38,486 nt of DNA. Source: Candidatus Doudnabacteria bacterium. GTDB lineage: Bacteria; Patescibacteriota; Doudnabacteria; UBA920. Shown here piece after piece: positions 13,751-22,099 of this stretch. The stretch covers positions 1 to 38,486 of the forward strand of contig JAHFJI010000003.1 of assembly GCA_023245955.1 (NCBI GenBank). Direction: 5' to 3'. The notes beneath the pieces are model-generated. The model saw nothing but the letters and a program-made list of their open reading frames with translations, was not told where the DNA came from and did not search any database. A program made the position numbers and the translations under genes. Position 1 is the first letter of the stretch. Each line of letters begins with the position of its first letter.

Positions 13751-14663
13751 ATTTCGCTTTATTCAAATAGTTGCTGACTGCTATGGCCGCTTTGGCGCCT
13801 TCGCCGGCGGCGATAATTATTTGCTCACCCCAAGCGTTATTTATGTCGCCGGCAGCAAATAATCCAGGCACGGAGCTTTGCAAGTTCTGGTCTACTTTTA
13901 CTTCTCCCATCTCGTTTTTATCTGTCAGCTTATCAAAACTATTAGACGGCATGTACCCAATCTCCACAAAAACCCCAGAAGCGTTTAAAAACTCTAACCC
14001 ACCATCTGCTTTTTGGATGCTCAGCCCTGTTACCTGCACATCCCCAACTACCCCAAGTGCCTTGGCCGAGTTATAAAAAGTAATGTTTGGCGTTGCCTCT
14101 ACTTTACGGCGGAACACGTCGTCGCCTCTTAAGTGCTCGTTTACGTTTACACTATAAATCCTGCGTGCAACTTTGGAGAGGGCCAAAAGGGCGTCCATGG
14201 CGCTATTACCCCCACCCACCACCACTACGTCTTTGTTTTTGTAGAGTGGAGCATCGCAAGTAGCACACACCGCCACTCCCCGACCAAAGAACTTATCTTC
14301 TCCCGGAATACCCAAATGCCTTGGCTCTTTACCAGAAGCAATTATTACTGATTTTGCATAGAGGGTTTGCCCATCTTTTACTTGCAGCTCAAAAGTGGTA
14401 ATGTTTCGCTCTATGTTTACTACCTCCACCCCCTCACGCACTTCCAGGTCTTCTGTTACGTGTTGTAAGTGCTCTTTAAATTTAAGAGTTAGCTCGGCCC
14501 CGCTAATCATGGAAAAGCCAGTGTAGTTTTCTACATCGTTACTCCAAACCATCTGTCCACCCATTTGCTTAGAAACTAGTAGAGTCTTAAGCTTTTTCCT
14601 AGCTGTATAAATAGCTGCTGTCATGCCAGCAGGCCCAGCGCCAATAATAATTACATCGTACAT
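13749..14663 (-). CDS. Thioredoxin-reductase-like FAD/NAD(P) flavoprotein, paralogue 1
   Basis: 304-residue pyridine nucleotide-disulfide oxidoreductase. FAD-binding GxGxxG is VIIIGAGPAGMTAA (4-17), the redox pair CATC is Cys133/Cys136, and the NAD(P) site is VVVVGGGNSAMDA. The C-terminal FAD contact is GLFAAGDINN. It is related to TrxB and AhpF. It departs from the second copy at 16169 in the NADP-binding helix (RRIYSVNVNEHLR instead of HRRAEFKAS), which suggests a different cofactor or partner, for instance NADH or a glutaredoxin-like protein. Its stop lies in the terminator shared with efp. Confidence 0.88.
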   Translation of the reverse strand: MYDVIIIGAGPAGMTAAIYTARKKLKTLLVSKQMGGQMVWSNDVENYTGFSMISGAELTLKFKEHLQHVTEDLEVREGVEVVNIERNITTFELQVKDGQTLYAKSVIIASGKEPRHLGIPGEDKFFGRGVAVCATCDAPLYKNKDVVVVGGGNSAMDALLALSKVARRIYSVNVNEHLRGDDVFRRKVEATPNITFYNSAKALGVVGDVQVTGLSIQKADGGLEFLNASGVFVEIGYMPSNSFDKLTDKNEMGEVKVDQNLQSSVPGLFAAGDINNAWGEQIIIAAGEGAKAAIAVSNYLNKAK

Positions 14664-14773
14664 AAGCGAAGCGTGGAATTAAGTAGATAAGAATTACGAA
14701 TTAAGTATTCAGAACTTAGACATTCTTATTCCTGACTCTATTGTAGCATGACGCGTTCACATATTCTCCCTAT

Positions 14774-14803
14774 TTGTCACATGAGTCCCATGTGTCCTAT
14801 AAT
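14774..14803 (+). promoter_or_regulatory. Consensus sigma-70-type promoter for the RsmC-like gene
   Basis: TTGTCA (14774-14779) and TATAAT (14798-14803) are 18 bases apart. Start of transcription would be about 14810, only a few bases before the ATG at 14814, so the mRNA is leaderless or nearly so. This decides the start codon. Confidence 0.75.
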
Positions 14804-14813
14804 TCTTTTACCT

Positions 14814-16088
14814 ATGAAAGAGACTTTACACCCCTCCACCCAAATACTGGAGCGCAATATTAGTAAGCTATCTGGTAAGATTTTAGTTATAAACCCTCCA
14901 GAACTTAGCTCTATTGCTACTATAGAAGCCAAAATACCTACAAGTAAGATTAAGGTGTCTTGCCAGGATTTTGGCTTGTTTAGTGAAGCCAAACAGACTG
15001 GGTACGAAAGTTATTTTGAAACTCACCACGTTCCAAAGACCCTATTTGATACAGTGGTTGTGTTTTTACCCAAGAGTGACGCAGAAATAGAGATGGTTTT
15101 AGCTTGGAGCAATGAGTGCCTAGATAAATCCGGACAACTCATTCTAATTGGTCAAAACAACGCCGGCATTAAGTCAGCCAAAAAAACTTTAGAAAAACTT
15201 ATTGGCCCTATCACATTTACCGACAACGCTCGCCACTCTGCTTTTTATGTTTCAAACAAAACTGTAAAACTAAAAAAGTTTAAACTAGACGACTATTGGC
15301 AAAGTTATAGAATAAATGTGGGAAGTATTATTCCAGATTCCACGAGTCCTCGAGGGAAGTCCGGAATCCAGCATTTAAAAACCCTTGATCCCGGCCCCCG
15401 GGCCGGGATGACAGAGGAAGAGGGGTTGCGTGTCTATTCTCTCCCCGGCACCTTTAGCCATAGCAAGCTTGATGAAGGCACCTCCCTGCTCCTGGCATCT
15501 CTACAAAGTAAGGTAGACCTCAGTCAAACCAAAACTGCCTTAGACTGGGGCTGTGGTGCTGGCCCTCTCGGACTCGCCCTCACTCTAATACGACGTAGTA
15601 TTAAAGTGGACATGGTAGACAGTAGCGCAGAAGCCTTAGCAAGTGCAGAAAAAACTATCAAAGAGAATGCACTTACCAACTGCGAAGTTTTTGCCAGCAA
15701 CGTGTTTTCTGGAGTTAAAGAAAAATATGACCTCATAGTAGCAAATCCGCCGTTCCATAAGGGACACAGCACTAGTTACATAGCCTCGGAAACCTTTATT
15801 AAGACTAGCAAACAATATCTAACTGAACATGGCCACATGGTGATAGTAGCCAATGTATTTTTACACTACGAAACTCTGTTAGAAGAACAATTTGGCTATG
15901 TAAAAACGCTAGTCAAAACCAATAAGTATAAAATTTTAGAAGTCATAAACGAGCCGGTAAGAGAGGTAAGAGAGTCTAGAAAAGAGAAAAAACGCAGACC
16001 CAAGCGTACATTAGAAGAAGCCGGGTTTATAGACATCAACGACCTAGATAAAGTTATAGTTGAAGACACCGACACCTTTGACGATTAG
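14814..16088 (+). CDS. RsmC/RlmG-like rRNA guanine-N2 methyltransferase with a repeat insertion
   Basis: SAM-dependent methyltransferase of 424 residues, probably acting on a guanine of 16S or 23S rRNA. The N-terminal pseudo-MTase half is followed by the catalytic half, with SAM motif I ALDWGCGAGPLG, and the N6/N2 motif IVANPPFHKG that flips the base. Between YRINV and GLRVYSLPGTFSHSKLDEGT, where relatives continue directly, lies a 33-codon insertion made by a palindromic repeat. The start is taken at 14814, after a strong promoter; an upstream in-frame ATG at 14748 lies before that promoter. The C-terminus is basic (RKEKKRRPKRT), followed by an acidic end. Confidence 0.88.
   Translation: MKETLHPSTQILERNISKLSGKILVINPPELSSIATIEAKIPTSKIKVSCQDFGLFSEAKQTGYESYFETHHVPKTLFDTVVVFLPKSDAEIEMVLAWSNECLDKSGQLILIGQNNAGIKSAKKTLEKLIGPITFTDNARHSAFYVSNKTVKLKKFKLDDYWQSYRINVGSIIPDSTSPRGKSGIQHLKTLDPGPRAGMTEEEGLRVYSLPGTFSHSKLDEGTSLLLASLQSKVDLSQTKTALDWGCGAGPLGLALTLIRRSIKVDMVDSSAEALASAEKTIKENALTNCEVFASNVFSGVKEKYDLIVANPPFHKGHSTSYIASETFIKTSKQYLTEHGHMVIVANVFLHYETLLEEQFGYVKTLVKTNKYKILEVINEPVREVRESRKEKKRRPKRTLEEAGFIDINDLDKVIVEDTDTFDD
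15324..15422. repeat. Palindromic repeat inside a coding gene, in frame
   Basis: The DNA ATTCCAGATTCCACGAGTCC matches the intergenic repeat at 21962, and the distal part GATCCCGG...CCGGGATGACA forms the same closing hairpin. At 99 bases it keeps the frame and adds residues 171-203. It sits at the junction of the two methyltransferase halves, where a loop would be tolerated. Confidence 0.75.
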
Positions 16089-16097
16089 ACATATTAA

Positions 16098-16133
16098 AAA
16101 AGGATAACCCTTGGATACAAGGGTTATCCTTTT
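16098..16133. terminator. Bidirectional terminator between RsmC-like and trxB
   Basis: Perfect 16-bp arms AAAAGGATAACCCTTG and its complement, with a GATA loop. A-run and T-run on opposite sides serve both convergent genes. Confidence 0.9.
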
Positions 16134-16168
16134 GCCTTAGCATTTATTCATAATTCACAACTCCTAAT

Positions 16169-17098
16169 TCATGACTCTTGGGCTTGCAAATACTTCTCCG
16201 CGTCCAGTGCGGCTTTACAGCCCTCACCGGCGGCGGTGACGGCCTGGCGATAGCGGTGGTCATGGACATCACCGGCCACAAACACACCGGGAATGCTAGT
16301 CTCTGTAAACTGCTTGGGGACAATATAACCCATATCGTTTATTTCTAACCCAGAGTTCTTAAAAATGGAGGTAGCTGGAGTATGACCAATGGCTGCAAAA
16401 TAGCCTTGGCAAGAAATATTCTCTTCTGCGCCAGTATCATTATGCTTTACCTTTACGCCCTCTACTCGGTCTGTTCCTATCACATCTACTACAGTCACAT
16501 CGGTTATAAATTTTATCTTAGGATTGTCTTGTGCCCGCTTAAGCATAATTTTGGACGCCTTAAACTCTGCCCGACGATGAACAATGGTTACTTGCGTTGC
16601 AAACTTAGTTAAAAAATTTGCCTCTTCCATGGCACTATCTCCCCCACCAATTACCACCACCTCTTTTCCACGAAAGAAAAAGCCGTCACACGTGGCGCAG
16701 GCACTTACACCCTTACCGCGAAGTTTTTGCTCGTTATCAAGACCCAGCCAGTTAGCATCTGCACCAGTAGCTATGATGACTGCTTTGGAGTAGAAAGTCT
16801 GGGTGTCAGTTGCAATAGCCAATGGTTTCTTACTAAAATCTACACTTACTACATTTTCGCTCACGACTTCTGTACCAAATCTTTTTACCTGAGCCAACAT
16901 CTTTTCCATAAGCTCTGGACCTTGTATACCTTCTGGAAAACCAGGAAAATTTTCTACTTCTGTAGTTTCTGTTAGCTGACCACCGGGCTTGAGCCCAGCT
17001 ATTACCACGGGCTTAAGCTCTGCGCGAGCGCTATAAAGTGCAGCAGTAAGTCCCGCTGGCCCACTTCCAATAATAACTACATTTTTTACGTCTGACAT
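16169..17098 (-). CDS. trxB: Thioredoxin-disulfide reductase
   Basis: NADPH-dependent FAD enzyme that reduces thioredoxin. 309 residues with FAD motif VVIIGSGPAGLTAA (7-20), redox CATC (Cys134, Cys137), NADPH motif VVVIGGGDSAMEEA followed by HRRAEFKAS, whose two arginines bind the 2'-phosphate, and a C-terminal GVFVAGDVHD. These are the classical features of low-molecular-weight TrxB. It is monocistronic between a strong terminator and the htrA gene. The paralogue at 13749 lacks the HRR motif, so this copy is the canonical enzyme. Confidence 0.95.
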   Translation of the reverse strand: MSDVKNVVIIGSGPAGLTAALYSARAELKPVVIAGLKPGGQLTETTEVENFPGFPEGIQGPELMEKMLAQVKRFGTEVVSENVVSVDFSKKPLAIATDTQTFYSKAVIIATGADANWLGLDNEQKLRGKGVSACATCDGFFFRGKEVVVIGGGDSAMEEANFLTKFATQVTIVHRRAEFKASKIMLKRAQDNPKIKFITDVTVVDVIGTDRVEGVKVKHNDTGAEENISCQGYFAAIGHTPATSIFKNSGLEINDMGYIVPKQFTETSIPGVFVAGDVHDHRYRQAVTAAGEGCKAALDAEKYLQAQES

Positions 17099-17185
17099 AA
17101 TGTTTCAAGTTAACAATTTAGCAAATAAACATAAAAAAGCTGTATTTGTTTAATTGTTTAATAGTTATTTTGTCAAATTATTATC

Positions 17186-18250
17186 TTACTTATACTCGCC
17201 TAAAATTAGTCCCAGGTCTAGTTGCACCGAATTCCTATATATCTTGAGTAGTACCTGGTTACCAGCCACATACTTAGCAACTACTACATCCAATTGATGG
17301 TCCTGAGTAAGCGCTTCACCATTTACACTTATAATTACATCTCCAGCCCTTAGCCCAGCGTGCTCTGCCGGACTGCCGGTAGCCACCGAAGATACATAAG
17401 CTCCACCGTCAAAAGGAAAATCATTCTTCTCTTTGGCAACAGAATCTACTAGCACATACTGCACGCCCACGTAGGCGTGATTAGTTTTACCTAAGTTTTT
17501 AAGTTGGTCTATACTAGTTTTTATGTAATTACTAGGTATGGAAAAGCCTAAGCCAGTACCTTGTTCTACAATTGTATTCATTCCAACCACTTCACCTTGC
17601 ATATTGACCAGCGGTCCACCAGAGTTTCCAGGATTAATAGCTGCGTCCGTCTCTATAAGTTGCTGGTACCTGGGCCTCGTGCTGTCCAGTACCACGTTTC
17701 TATCCACCCCAGACACCACACCTTTCGTGACCGTGTGCTGATACTTACCTAAAGCATTGCCAATCGCAAAGACGGTTTGTCCAGTTTCAAGCGAATCGGA
17801 ATTACCCCACCATATGGTAGCCATGCCCGTACCATCTACTTTAAGTAAGGCAATATCGCCATACTTATCTGCACTTACCACTTTAGCAGACAAACTTTTA
17901 CCATCTAACAATACAGCTTTATAGTTCACGCCTGGGTCCGCCACCACATGATAGTTAGTCACCACATAGCCATCACTGGAAATAATAAACCCGGTACCAG
18001 AATTTGCTTGAGTCTCTGCACCATTGGTGCCGTACGGCCTGTTACCAATTATACTTACCACAGCCGGCTTCACGCTCCGCACAGCCAGTATCCCTTGCTG
18101 GTCGTCTGACAAGGCCACGCCTTTTGTTGGTACAGAAGAACGGAATGGAATACTAGCAGTCACCCCTGGTCTCGCCCACCACAGACCTATATTCAGACTG
18201 GTGACTAAAGTAATAATTAAAATCAAACTTTTGCTAGAGCTTTTTTGCAT
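17186..18250 (-). CDS. HtrA/DegP-type serine protease with PDZ domain
   Basis: Envelope quality-control protease. 354 residues: an N-terminal signal anchor (SLILIITLVTSLNIGLWW), a trypsin-like domain with the triad His101 (TNYHVV), Asp132 (GDIALLKV) and Ser210 (NPGNSGGPL), then one PDZ domain (about 255-350, GAYVSSVATGSPAEHAGLRAGDVIISVNG). One PDZ domain and the membrane anchor match the DegS/HhoA or Gram-positive HtrA layout. A TATAAT lies two bases before the ATG and another 40 bases upstream. It faces away from the sigma-factor module, and could belong to a shared envelope stress response. Confidence 0.93.
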   Translation of the reverse strand: MQKSSSKSLILIITLVTSLNIGLWWARPGVTASIPFRSSVPTKGVALSDDQQGILAVRSVKPAVVSIIGNRPYGTNGAETQANSGTGFIISSDGYVVTNYHVVADPGVNYKAVLLDGKSLSAKVVSADKYGDIALLKVDGTGMATIWWGNSDSLETGQTVFAIGNALGKYQHTVTKGVVSGVDRNVVLDSTRPRYQQLIETDAAINPGNSGGPLVNMQGEVVGMNTIVEQGTGLGFSIPSNYIKTSIDQLKNLGKTNHAYVGVQYVLVDSVAKEKNDFPFDGGAYVSSVATGSPAEHAGLRAGDVIISVNGEALTQDHQLDVVVAKYVAGNQVLLKIYRNSVQLDLGLILGEYK

Positions 18251-18380
18251 ATATTATAGAGGTTTTAAATAAAGATAGAGTCATTATAGCATACGGAAAT
18301 CAGGCTATCGGATGGTGCATAGATGACCAGAAACCTATAAAATCAAGTCGAGTATTGGGTAATGGGTTATAATTTAATGT

Positions 18381-18521
18381 ATGAGAAAAACTAAAGCAGA
18401 AACAAAAGCCGAAAAGCGCGAGCAAAGAAACCGGAAACGCATGCACCTGCATGGAGCCAGTCTAAGAACCCCGTCTAAGTTTGCTGGACTGTCCATTATA
18501 AAAAAACGGATAAAAAAATAA
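18381..18521 (+). CDS. Very small, strongly basic protein
   Basis: 46 residues with about 17 Lys/Arg: MRKTKAETKAEKREQRNRKR, then MHLHGASLRTPSKFAGLSII. TATAAT at 18368-18373 stands seven bases before the ATG, giving a leaderless message, and a strong terminator overlaps the stop, so it has its own transcription unit. The basic nature suggests nucleic-acid or ribosome binding. No family is recognised. The presence of both promoter and terminator is the main reason to accept it. Confidence 0.6.
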   Translation: MRKTKAETKAEKREQRNRKRMHLHGASLRTPSKFAGLSIIKKRIKK

Positions 18522-18548
18522 TCCCGGCTCAGAGCCGGGATTATTTTT
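18514..18548. terminator. Bidirectional terminator
   Basis: Perfect 16-bp stem AAAAATAATCCCGGCT with a 3-base loop, symmetric A and T runs. It overlaps the stop codon of the small basic gene and ends the DUF5666 gene on the other strand. Confidence 0.9.
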
Positions 18549-18559
18549 AATTATTAAAG

Positions 18560-19204
18560 TTACTTCAACATTATATTCCAGGCAGAGAGAGTGTGGAGAA
18601 TGGTATCCCATAGACCACTAGCTTTTACTTTAGCGCCCACAACCACATCGGCAACTACAGTCCCGCTGGTGCCGTCGGCCTTCACTACATTCGTACTAGC
18701 GCTAGTGTTTACGGTGACGCTTTTATTATTCTTAGTTTGCAACGTAACCGTACTACCATTTACGGCGGTCACAGTACCCTTGGCCTTAGCTGGTACTTGA
18801 TTAGCCTTAGTAACAAATACCACGCTCGCATCAATGGTATTACCTGCTAAGTTACCCGAAAGAGTCACAGTGTCATTTACCCCAATTCCACTCAAGCTAA
18901 TTACCGCATTTGGTACCTGTACTATTTTGGCAGAACTAGTTGTAACAGTATAGATTGTTCCCTTTTTATTCTTAAAGGTAAACCCAGTACCCGAGGTGGC
19001 TGTTACGGTACCACTATAAAATAACCCAGGAAAGCCCGTACCGCCCCGCACTTGCACACCAAACTCATTTAAACTAGACGAGTGTTTTTCCATGCCTTTA
19101 TGCATGCCCATGTCATCATGACCCTTGGCGTATGCACTTACTGGCACAGCCAAAACTGTAATGGCCATAGCCGAACTCAATACTTTATTTATAATTCTGT
19201 TCAT
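18560..19204 (-). CDS. Secreted DUF5666-type protein
   Basis: 214 residues from the ATG at 19204, which follows GGAAAAAGC; an upstream in-frame start is not needed. Signal peptide MNRIINKVLSSAMAITVLAV ending near SAYAKG, then a His/Met-rich HDDMGMHKGMEKHSSS, which could bind metal. Two beta-rich repeats follow: GTVTATSGTGFTFKNKKGTIYTV and GTVTAVNGSTVTLQTKNNKSVTV. These are characteristic of DUF5666, whose members are exported with unknown function. It is divergent from an ECF sigma/anti-sigma pair and has a promoter that matches theirs, so it is a likely target. Confidence 0.8.
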   Translation of the reverse strand: MNRIINKVLSSAMAITVLAVPVSAYAKGHDDMGMHKGMEKHSSSLNEFGVQVRGGTGFPGLFYSGTVTATSGTGFTFKNKKGTIYTVTTSSAKIVQVPNAVISLSGIGVNDTVTLSGNLAGNTIDASVVFVTKANQVPAKAKGTVTAVNGSTVTLQTKNNKSVTVNTSASTNVVKADGTSGTVVADVVVGAKVKASGLWDTILHTLSAWNIMLK

Positions 19205-19245
19205 GCTTTTTCCTTTCTTTTTTGTTAATTGTTCTCCCAGCCTGT

Positions 19246-19273
19246 ACATCGCACAAGGCTCCCGAGTGTTACA
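19246..19273 (-). promoter_or_regulatory. Putative ECF-sigma promoter of the DUF5666 gene
   Basis: On the minus strand TGTAAC, 16 bases, CGATGT. The ECF promoter form TGAAAC-N16-CGT/CGA known from Bacillus is close. The same spacing and boxes occur before the sigma gene. The leader to the ATG at 19204 would be about 35 bases and carries a Shine-Dalgarno. Confidence 0.55.
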
Positions 19274-19364
19274 AACTCCCCCGTCTCCTCTTAGATATAA
19301 GCAAAAATATTTTACCTGCCTAAAAAACCGGGTAAAAGCTTTTATTATGATTAAGACCAGCTAG

Positions 19365-19392
19365 TGAAACTACTTCATTTCGTATACGATAT
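19365..19392 (+). promoter_or_regulatory. Putative autoregulated ECF-sigma promoter
   Basis: TGAAAC (19365-19370), 16 bases, CGATAT (19387-19392). The start site would be at about the ATG of the sigma gene (19398). Shares both boxes and spacing with the divergent DUF5666 promoter, which suggests self-activation. Confidence 0.55.
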
Positions 19393-19397
19393 ATAGC

Positions 19398-19943
19398 ATG
19401 GAAGAAAATTCTATAAACAATCTAGTGGCCCTGGTCAAAGCAGGCGACGAACAAGCTTTTGGCTTATTGTATGATGAGTACGCAGATAGGCTGTACAGAT
19501 ACATCTGCTTTAAGATTACAGACAGACAGGAGGCAGAGAACCTACTCCAAGAGGTTTTTGTAAAAGCCTGGCAAGGTTGCAGGAAGCTGGAGCAGGAAAA
19601 CCTGAACTTTACTTCCTGGATATACACTATCGCCCACAACACCGTAAATGACTACTTTAGAAAAGTTTATCGGCGACCGCAGACCGTTCCTCTAGAACCC
19701 AACTTAGATATAGTAGCCAAGGATGACACAAGCGAGGACACTCAAAAGAGTTTTACAGAACTAAGTATAGAAAAAGCCTTAGCCAAGTTGCCAGATAAGT
19801 ACAAGCAAGTACTGGAACTCAGATTTTTACAAGAATTATCGGTAGAGGAAACCGCCAAGATACTGCAAAAGAATAGCATATCGGTCCGCGTGCTGCAGCA
19901 TAGAGCAGTAAAGCAACTACAAAAGATATTTACAACTTTATGA
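19398..19943 (+). CDS. ECF-type RNA polymerase sigma factor
   Basis: 181 residues with sigma region 2 (LYDEYADRLYRYICFKITDRQEAENLLQEVFVKAW and FTSWIYTIAHNTVNDYFRK) and region 4 (ALAKLPDKYKQVLELRFLQELSVEETAKILQKNSISVRVLQHRAVKQLQ); regions 1 and 3 are missing, as in ECF sigmas. Its TGA overlaps the ATG of the anti-sigma candidate. The promoter in front matches that of the divergent DUF5666 gene. The signal that frees the factor is unknown; the partner's exported part suggests an envelope signal. Confidence 0.93.
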   Translation: MEENSINNLVALVKAGDEQAFGLLYDEYADRLYRYICFKITDRQEAENLLQEVFVKAWQGCRKLEQENLNFTSWIYTIAHNTVNDYFRKVYRRPQTVPLEPNLDIVAKDDTSEDTQKSFTELSIEKALAKLPDKYKQVLELRFLQELSVEETAKILQKNSISVRVLQHRAVKQLQKIFTTL

Positions 19944-20713
19944 ACCAAGAAGAATTAATTAGGCAGTTTAAAAGCTACTCAAGAAGACAAATGCCTCCGC
20001 TGTCTTTAAGTGTAAAAGAAAAAGTAAAACAACAGGTTCTAAACAATCTGTCTAGAGAGCAATACCCGGAAGCAGACATCCAAAGAAGTCCATCTTGGAC
20101 ATTTGTCTTCACCCGTATAGCCGTCATGGCAGTCTGTCTTCTTATATTACTCACTGGCAGCACCTATGCCTCGTTTGATTCACTTCCAGGTGATACATTG
20201 TACCCACTCAAACGAACAGTAGAAGACACTCAAGTTAAATTGACTCAAAATCCTGTAGCCAAGACTAAGCTACAAGTTAAGTTTGCCGAAAAACGTTTTC
20301 AGGAACTAGAAAGTTTGGAAGCAAAAAGCCCTAAGAAAATCGCCGCACCAGTTATCACTAAAAAGGTAGAGGTAAAAATAGACACCCCTAAGATAGATAG
20401 TTTAACAGCGAGTCCAACAGAAACTGAAAAACTAGAAACTGAAGACAATCCAAAAGAGAACTTTGCAAAACGAGAGATATCCCGGGCTATATATAATCTA
20501 GAAAATACCAGAACAAAACTAGAAAAAGATGGCCATACCGAAGAAGCAAACAATCTGAATGCTACCATAAAGGAATTTACCAGAAGGGTGGACAAACACC
20601 GAGAACGAAAAATAGTACCTAAAGAAAAAGAGATACCAAGCTTGGAAATTAAAAGCAGCAATAGACAAAAGGAGACTAAGCACGAAGAAAACAGCAAAAG
20701 ACATCGTCAATGA
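19940..20713 (+). CDS. DUF5667-type membrane protein, probable anti-sigma factor
   Basis: 257 residues. A cytoplasmic N-terminus of about 50 residues (MNQEELIRQFKSYSRRQMPPL) precedes one membrane segment (FTRIAVMAVCLLILLTGSTYA). Then comes the DUF5667 hallmark SFDSLPGDTLYPLKRTVEDTQVKLT, and a long, highly charged coiled-coil-like extracellular part up to the Lys/Glu-rich end. The start overlaps the sigma stop by ATGA. Proteins of this arrangement next to ECF genes are thought to hold the sigma at the membrane; here that is inferred from position and topology. Confidence 0.8.
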   Translation: MNQEELIRQFKSYSRRQMPPLSLSVKEKVKQQVLNNLSREQYPEADIQRSPSWTFVFTRIAVMAVCLLILLTGSTYASFDSLPGDTLYPLKRTVEDTQVKLTQNPVAKTKLQVKFAEKRFQELESLEAKSPKKIAAPVITKKVEVKIDTPKIDSLTASPTETEKLETEDNPKENFAKREISRAIYNLENTRTKLEKDGHTEEANNLNATIKEFTRRVDKHRERKIVPKEKEIPSLEIKSSNRQKETKHEENSKRHRQ

Positions 20714-20740
20714 AGACCTATCCACACAGAATCAAAACTG

Positions 20741-20763
20741 CTATAATTACCCAGTAATTATAG
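20741..20763. promoter_or_regulatory. Palindromic promoter element before the RlmI-like gene
   Basis: CTATAATTAC and GTAATTATAG are perfect arms three bases apart. The left arm contains TATAAT, so it may be the -10 box and an operator at once. The ATG of the next gene is seven bases after it. Confidence 0.5.
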
Positions 20764-20770
20764 CCAGTTT

Positions 20771-21949
20771 ATGCCAAATTCAGAAGCAGTCATCTTAAAA
20801 CAGGGTCGAGAAGTGCACGCGAGGAACCATCACCCTTGGGTTTTTTTAGGTGCCATAGCCCAGTTCCCAGAGTTTGAGAATGGTAGCATATTGCCGGTAC
20901 ACGACTATCTAAATAACTTTTTAGGATACGGTTACTTTAACCGAGGACAGTCCATCGTCGGTCGCATGATAAGTTTTAGGCAAGAAGACCCGCTAGAAAC
21001 TATAAAAAATAGCATTAACAACGCCATTAGCCTACGCACCCAAAACATCAAGCAAGACACAAACTGTTACAGGCTCATAAACGGCGAGGGTGATTTTCTA
21101 CCAGGACTTATAGTAGACAAGTACGACTCCGTACTCGTAGTCCAAATAAACACACTGGGTATGGAACGCCTAAAGTCACTCATAGTAGAAATTCTTACGA
21201 GGAGCCTATCCCCCAGTGCGATATATGAAAAATCTTCTACCAGTACGCGCCAAAAAGAAGGACTACCAGATGTAAGCACTACTCTTACAGGAAAAGTAGA
21301 AGGGCCTATAGAGGTCATGGAAAATGGTTTAAAGTTTTTGGTAGACATGACACATGGTCAAAAAACCGGATGGTTCTTAGACCAGCGTAACATGCGACAA
21401 CTCGCGCAAACCCATGCACAAGGTAGAAGTGTACTAAACTGCTTTGCTTATACTGGCGGCTTTAGTGTATATGCACTTTCTGGAGGCTCTAAAAAAGCAG
21501 TTTCATTAGACACAGACAAGCGAGCCAGCACGCTCACAAGAGCAAACTTAGAGCTAAATGGTTTTAACGAAATAGAGAACGAAATAATCTCCGAAGATGT
21601 GTTTAGCTACTTAGAAAGAACCGGCCAAGATAAAACTTTTGATTTTATAATCTTGGACCCCCCAGCTTTTGCCAAACGAGCCAGCGATATAGAGAATGCC
21701 AGCCGTGGCTACCGCGAGCTAAATAGGCTAGCCCTAGGAAAGCTACCTCCAGGTGGCCTGCTACTCACTTCCTCCTGTTCTTCCCACATAGACAGGCAAA
21801 TGTTCCAGACTATTATTTTCCAGGCAGCTAAAGACGCCAGGCGTAATGTAAAGATTTTAAGCTATCACCTGCTTGCTCAAGACCACCCCGTAAGCCTGTA
21901 CTACCCAGAAGGTGACTATCTAAAAAGTTTGTTGCTTTGGGTAGAGTAA
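20771..21949 (+). CDS. RlmI-type 23S rRNA cytosine-C5 methyltransferase
   Basis: 392 residues. An N-terminal PUA domain (residues 5-75, LKQGREVHARNHHPWVFLGAI) precedes an EEHEE-like central region and a Rossmann SAM domain. The motifs are GWFLDQRNMRQLA, VLNCFAYTGGFSVYAL (SAM motif I) and DFIILDPPAFAKR (motif IV). The late TSSCSSH carries the catalytic cysteine region expected for m5C enzymes of the RlmI/RlmK type. In E. coli RlmI makes m5C1962 of 23S rRNA. The exact target here is inferred. Monocistronic. Confidence 0.9.
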   Translation: MPNSEAVILKQGREVHARNHHPWVFLGAIAQFPEFENGSILPVHDYLNNFLGYGYFNRGQSIVGRMISFRQEDPLETIKNSINNAISLRTQNIKQDTNCYRLINGEGDFLPGLIVDKYDSVLVVQINTLGMERLKSLIVEILTRSLSPSAIYEKSSTSTRQKEGLPDVSTTLTGKVEGPIEVMENGLKFLVDMTHGQKTGWFLDQRNMRQLAQTHAQGRSVLNCFAYTGGFSVYALSGGSKKAVSLDTDKRASTLTRANLELNGFNEIENEIISEDVFSYLERTGQDKTFDFIILDPPAFAKRASDIENASRGYRELNRLALGKLPPGGLLLTSSCSSHIDRQMFQTIIFQAAKDARRNVKILSYHLLAQDHPVSLYYPEGDYLKSLLLWVE

Positions 21950-21961
21950 TTCACCTCCGTC

Positions 21962-22064
21962 TGTCATTCCAATTTCCACGAGTCCGCCAATTGGAAGAGA
22001 AGTAAGACTATAATCCATATTGCTTTTTATTAATACTGGATCCCGGGTCATAGCCCGGGATGAC
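21962..22064. repeat. Palindromic repeat with TGTCATtCC ends
   Basis: Outer ends TGTCATTCC and GGATGACA are inverted. A closing hairpin GATCCCGGGT...CCCGGGATGACA and the word CCACGAGTCC are shared with the in-gene copy at 15324. It fills most of the spacer before trhO; a TATAAT lies inside and might serve that gene. Confidence 0.7.
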
Positions 22065-22099
22065 AAAACATATTAAGTTGTTAAATTGAATTCCTACCT

